The notes below the pieces were generated by a model. That model saw only the letters and a list, made by a program, of their open reading frames with translations, searched no databases and was not told the DNA's origin. The position numbers and the translations under genes were made by a program. 64,000 nucleotides of DNA from Ktedonobacter sp. SOSP1-85 (GTDB lineage: Bacteria > Chloroflexota > Ktedonobacteria > Ktedonobacterales > Ktedonobacteraceae), in NCBI RefSeq assembly GCF_016587415.1, contig NZ_BNJI01000003.1, positions 558,001-622,000 of the forward strand, read 5' to 3'. How positions within the stretch are numbered: position 1 is the stretch's first letter; every line of letters starts with the position of its first letter. Positions 60,474 through 64,000 of this stretch are shown here, one piece after another.

Positions 60474-61343
60474 ATGTCCGCCACACGTTTATCAGAGTCT
60501 CGTCAGAAGCGCGCGTCCGGCTGGTGGGGCGCTCAATTACGACGCGGTGCACGCTACCTGGTGATTATCATCGCCACACTCATCGCGGTATTTCCCATTT
60601 ACTATATGCTGGTCACCTCGCTGCTGACCACGCATAATGCCTATGACGTGGTGCCACATATCCTGCCTGATTGGGAGTGGTCAAACTATGTACGCGCCTG
60701 GAATATGGCTCCCTGGTTGCAGTATTTTGGCAATAGCCTGTTCGTCGCGCTCTGCACGATTGTCCTGGCGACATTGACGTCGCTCCTGGCTGCCTATGCC
60801 TTTGGGACAATGAAGTTTCCCGGTCGTCATGTGCTCTTTATGCTGCTTCTAGGGATCATTATGGTTCCCTCAGAGGCCACGCTGATCCCCAGTTACCTGC
60901 TCGTCTCAACCTTCCACTGGATCAATAGCTACCAGGCGCAGATTATTCCCTTTGGGGTCAGCATCTCTGGCATCTTCTTGTTACGCCAATTCTTCCTTGC
61001 GCTTCCCCCCTCGTTGTGGGAGGCGGCCCAACTTGATGGCTGTTCGCGCTTCGGTTATCTCTGGCGGGTGGCGGCGCCCCTGGCTCGCCCGGCCCTGGCG
61101 GTAATCGCGCTACAGATATTTATCGGTAGTTGGAACGCGTTTCTCTGGCCCTACCTGGTAACCAGCACCGACGCGTTTCGCCCGGTTGAGGTTGGCTTAC
61201 GCGCCTTTGTCGCCGACGAAGGCAACGATCCAACCGGCCTGGCCGCTGCCGTTGCCTTTACCACGCTACCAGTGCTGGTCGTCTTCTTGATCGCGCAAAA
61301 GCAGTTCATAGAGGGCATCTCCGCTGGCAGCACAAAAGGATAA
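60474..61343 (+). CDS. sugar ABC transporter permease, MalG-like
   Basis: The 289-aa protein has six helices (YLVIIIATLIAVFPIYYMLV first) and the EAA motif SLWEAAQLDGCSRFGYLWRV with downstream P-L-A-R-P. It ends in GISAGSTKG, the usual MalG/UgpE-type tail (E-G-x-x-x-G-x-x-K-G). It lies 13 bp after the first permease, so the two are co-transcribed. It belongs to the same importer as its neighbours. Confidence 0.88.
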   Translation: MSATRLSESRQKRASGWWGAQLRRGARYLVIIIATLIAVFPIYYMLVTSLLTTHNAYDVVPHILPDWEWSNYVRAWNMAPWLQYFGNSLFVALCTIVLATLTSLLAAYAFGTMKFPGRHVLFMLLLGIIMVPSEATLIPSYLLVSTFHWINSYQAQIIPFGVSISGIFLLRQFFLALPPSLWEAAQLDGCSRFGYLWRVAAPLARPALAVIALQIFIGSWNAFLWPYLVTSTDAFRPVEVGLRAFVADEGNDPTGLAAAVAFTTLPVLVVFLIAQKQFIEGISAGSTKG

Positions 61344-61410
61344 GTTTCACATCGATAGACCATTGTTTCGCTTTTTTATTGATTGAAGTATTGAAAGGAC
61401 TGATATTTTC

Positions 61411-62742
61411 ATGCGTCGTACCTGGTTTAGTATGACCCTGGTGCTCCTTGTTATAGTGCTCCTCTTGAGCGCGTGTGGGGGCGACCCCGCAAGTGGCAAT
61501 AGCGGCGATAACAGCAACAACACCGGTGTTCTGGATGCCAATAAAAAATACACTGTAGACTTCTGGGAGGCCTTCTCGACTGGCGCGAATAAGACCGCCA
61601 TTGAGAATCTCTCCAAGCAGTATATGAGCCAGCATAAGAATGTCACCATTAAATTGCAAGCCTTTGACTCCTACGATACGTTGAAGACAAAGCTGACCGC
61701 CGCCATCGCCGCCAATAACACGCCCACGATGGCACAGGTCTATGAGAGCTGGGCTTCGAAGTATCAGCAGTCGAACGCGCTTGAGTCCTTGCAGCCCTAT
61801 ATCTCAGGCAAAAATGGTCTGAGCGCGAACGATGTCAGCGACTTCTATCCCACCATCTGGAAGGATGGACAAATCGACGGCACGCAATATATGCTGCCCT
61901 TCAACAAAAGCGTTGAGGTGCTCTACTACAACGAGGATGTGTTGAAGCAGGAGGGGATCGCGGTCCCCACGACGACCGACGAGCTGAAGGCTGCCATCAC
62001 GAAGGTTACCAAGGCCGATGGCTCACGCTGGGGCCTCTCCTTCACGCCCTCAGTTGACGAGTGGGCGACACTCTATAAAGCTTTTGGTGGTGCCGACTTT
62101 GTTTCTAGCGATGGCACCAAGGCCGCCTTTGGCGATGGAGCCAATGCCCAGCCCGCTCTAAAAGCCTTGAGCGATCTCACGCCCCTGGTCAAGGCAGGCA
62201 ATATCCATGTGACCAAGCTCTATAGCTGGCAGAACGACTTTGCCGCTGGCAAATCTGCCTTCGCTATCAGCACTGTCGCCAGTTATCCCTTCATCAAGAG
62301 TTCCATTGGCGGGAAATTCAACTTCTCAGAGGCCGTTCTGCCCAGTGGCTCCGCGGGCAAGTTTACCTCGCTCTATGGCACCAATATGGCGATGTTCTCC
62401 AGCGCCAGCACGGATGCCAAGACCGCGGCGTGGGACTTTATGAAGTACTTGACCAGCGCCGATGCGAATGCTCAGTTCGTCAAGGCGACCGGATATATGC
62501 CTATCCGCAAATCCGCCTATGAGGGCTCGACGTTGAAGAGCTACTTCGAGCAGAATCCCGCGCGCCAGGCTGGCCCCGAGTCACTTCAGTATGGCTTTGT
62601 GCCCAGCATTCTGCCCGCCTGGGACGACTGCCGCACGGTCATCACCAGCAATTTTACCAGCGCGCTTACCAGCCAGCTTTCCGAGAACGCCGCCTTGCAG
62701 AAGATGACGCAGGGCTGTAGTACAAAGCTAGCTGAAGGCTAA
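61411..62742 (+). CDS. sugar ABC transporter substrate-binding lipoprotein
   Basis: The 443-aa product starts with a lipoprotein signal and lipobox LLLSACGGD, so it is anchored outside the membrane by a lipidated Cys. The mature part is an SBP_bac_1 fold: KYTVDFWEAFSTGANKTAIE, YDTLKTKLTAAIAANNTPTM, LPFNKSVEVLYYNEDVLKQE, WGLSFTPSVDEWATLYKAFG and FAAGKSAFAISTVASYPFIK. It delivers a sugar to the two permeases. Coming last in the operon is less common than first. ATG 61411 follows a GAAAGG site. A 35-bp palindrome follows the stop. Confidence 0.9.
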   Translation: MRRTWFSMTLVLLVIVLLLSACGGDPASGNSGDNSNNTGVLDANKKYTVDFWEAFSTGANKTAIENLSKQYMSQHKNVTIKLQAFDSYDTLKTKLTAAIAANNTPTMAQVYESWASKYQQSNALESLQPYISGKNGLSANDVSDFYPTIWKDGQIDGTQYMLPFNKSVEVLYYNEDVLKQEGIAVPTTTDELKAAITKVTKADGSRWGLSFTPSVDEWATLYKAFGGADFVSSDGTKAAFGDGANAQPALKALSDLTPLVKAGNIHVTKLYSWQNDFAAGKSAFAISTVASYPFIKSSIGGKFNFSEAVLPSGSAGKFTSLYGTNMAMFSSASTDAKTAAWDFMKYLTSADANAQFVKATGYMPIRKSAYEGSTLKSYFEQNPARQAGPESLQYGFVPSILPAWDDCRTVITSNFTSALTSQLSENAALQKMTQGCSTKLAEG

Positions 62743-62748
62743 GATATA

Positions 62749-62821
62749 GTATGTAGGAAAATGATGTGATGCCCCGTGTAGCCTGAGGCTACACGGGGCA
62801 TCACATCATTTTCCTACATAC
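62749..62821. terminator. 35-bp perfect palindrome between convergent genes
   Basis: Arm 62749-62783 (GTATGTAGGAAAATGATGTG..) is the exact complement of 62787-62821, with a 3-nt TGA loop. It fills nearly all of the 86-bp gap between the rightward binding-protein gene and the leftward MFS gene. Confidence 0.9.
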
Positions 62822-62828
62822 GTCCCAT

Positions 62829-64000
62829 TTACGCTCTAGAGGCTTGAGGATAGATCTCTGTACCCTCTGCCTCAGCCGCCCAGGACGAGCGCCAGCTTGC
62901 CCGTAAGGCGGCTAGCAGGCGTAGAACGGCCAGGACCACAAACGCGAAGATCGCCAGGATGATCCAGCCCGCAGCATAAGAACCACTTGTCTGTTTGATT
63001 GACCCCAGCAGGAAGGGGAGAACAAAGCCGCCGATACCACCCAGGGCGCCTACCAGGCCGGTCGCGACGCCAATTGTGCTCTGAAAACGCTGTGGCACAA
63101 GTTGGAAGACCGCGCCATTGCCCATGCCCATGAAGGCGATGCCAACGATGAAAAGGGCCCCTGTAAAACCAATCGGCAGAAGCAACGAGGCCAGTGCGTA
63201 CGTGCCAGCAATCAAGAGCAGCAGGATGGAGAGCACACGCACACCTCCCAGCCTATCCGCGATGTATCCCCCCAGCGGACGTAGCGTACTTCCGGTAAAA
63301 GCAGCGCCCGCTGCCCAGTAGCCCGCCTCCACTCCTGGCAACCCAAACTGGTTATGATAGAACTGGGGCAGGAAGGTTCCCAGGCCAACAAATCCGCCAA
63401 AGGTGACGCTATAGAGCAGGCAAAACCACCACATATCCGCTGTGCCCAGGGCGCGCACATAGCTGGCGAGGGGCGCCGCTTCAGGGCGCGTCGGACTCTC
63501 CTTCGCCAGCAATACGAATGCCAACAACACTAGCGCCAGGGGGATCATCGCCAGACCCAGGACGGCATGCCACCCATAGGCTCTCGCCAGGCTGGGGGCC
63601 GTGGCGTTGGCTATGACGGTACCGATATTGCCCGCCGCCGCAATTCCCATCACGAGGCCCTGCTGCGTGGGAGGATACCAGCGACTGGCCAGCGGCAGCG
63701 CCACTGCGAACGAGGAGCCTGCGACCCCGAGCATCAGGCCAATGCAGAGCACCTCCGGAAAGCTTACCGGCAGCAACCAGCCCAGGAGCAGAGGCAGAAA
63801 GAGAAACGTCAGCAAGCCTATGCCAATCCACTTCCCGCTATAGCGATCACTGAGCAGTCCCACAGGCAGGCGGATCAGCGAACCGCTGAGAGTAGGTAAG
63901 GCGACCATGAGTCCCTGCTGCGCAGCGTTGAGCTTGAGTTCGGGCGCGATAAAGACGCTGAGAGAACCCAGGAGCACCCAGATGGTAAAACAGGTATCAA
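62829..64000 (-). CDS. NarK-type nitrate/nitrite MFS transporter, 5' end beyond the window
   Basis: The frame is open at the window edge (reading DTCFTIWVLLGSLSVFIAPE). The nitrate-porter signatures are present: GLLSDRYSGKWIGIGLLTFL (motif A), VAGSSFAVALPLASRWYPPT with GLVMGIAAAGNIGTVIANAT (nitrate signature, G-rich), and a second G-rich MGMGNGAVFQLVPQRFQSTI with ATGLVGALGGIGGFVLP. These fit NarK/NasA proteins, which import nitrate or export nitrite. About 20 N-terminal residues are missing. No nitrate reductase gene lies in the window. Confidence 0.82.
   Translation of the reverse strand, partial: DTCFTIWVLLGSLSVFIAPELKLNAAQQGLMVALPTLSGSLIRLPVGLLSDRYSGKWIGIGLLTFLFLPLLLGWLLPVSFPEVLCIGLMLGVAGSSFAVALPLASRWYPPTQQGLVMGIAAAGNIGTVIANATAPSLARAYGWHAVLGLAMIPLALVLLAFVLLAKESPTRPEAAPLASYVRALGTADMWWFCLLYSVTFGGFVGLGTFLPQFYHNQFGLPGVEAGYWAAGAAFTGSTLRPLGGYIADRLGGVRVLSILLLLIAGTYALASLLLPIGFTGALFIVGIAFMGMGNGAVFQLVPQRFQSTIGVATGLVGALGGIGGFVLPFLLGSIKQTSGSYAAGWIILAIFAFVVLAVLRLLAALRASWRSSWAAEAEGTEIYPQASRA

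Overview
The window looks like a chromosomal segment from a Ktedonobacteria-type member of the Chloroflexota (for example Ktedonobacter and relatives). This is inferred from gene content: several F420-type flavin or deazaflavin enzymes, secreted PHB-depolymerase-like esterases, many CDSs with good AGGAGG-type ribosome binding sites, and a dense load of insertion sequences, TnpB elements and group II introns. No rRNA, tRNA or CRISPR array was seen.

Layout. 1-6.4 kb: a truncated DDE transposase, two unknown genes, a BtrH-like protein and a DHA2 drug exporter. 6.5-10.2 kb: two paralogous secreted esterases separated by a hairpin repeat. 10.4-10.65 kb: a promoter-structured RNA-terminator unit. 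10.7-12.2 kb: an IS4-type element. 12.7-21 kb: an HD-domain gene, then a coiled-coil gene split by a 6.6-kb composite transposon that carries an rclA-type flavoreductase between two related ISs. 21-25.5 kb: decayed genes (Uma2 nuclease, large serine recombinase, MFS exporter) and a TnpB element inserted in the recombinase. 25.5-47 kb: mostly intact core genes, namely two LLM flavin enzymes, a complete ECF transporter operon, a HAD hydrolase, an alpha/beta hydrolase, an MFS exporter behind what looks like a leader-peptide attenuator, a DDN-type reductase, a secreted glucoamylase-like protein, a ParM-like actin with a small partner, a VOC protein, a CHAP hydrolase and a DUF3445 protein. 48-52 kb: a GNAT, a second large TnpB, Hsp20 and a quinone oxidoreductase. 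52.2-58.4 kb: a tnpB pseudogene holding a group II intron, whose reverse transcriptase is itself split at the YADD motif by a second group II intron. 58.7-64 kb: a small unknown gene, a sugar ABC transporter operon and a NarK-type transporter.

Two features stand out. First, the nested tnpB/intron/intron locus can be resolved to the base: removing the inner intron restores the reverse-transcriptase frame, and removing the outer intron restores the tnpB frame apart from a nonsense codon and older frameshifts. Second, from about 25 kb onward most intergenic gaps hold a long, perfect, sequence-unrelated palindrome (arms 21-41 bp). Several run from stop codon to stop codon between convergent genes.

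The ORF reading, motif calls and repeat matches come from reading the sequence by eye. No database search or folding program was run.
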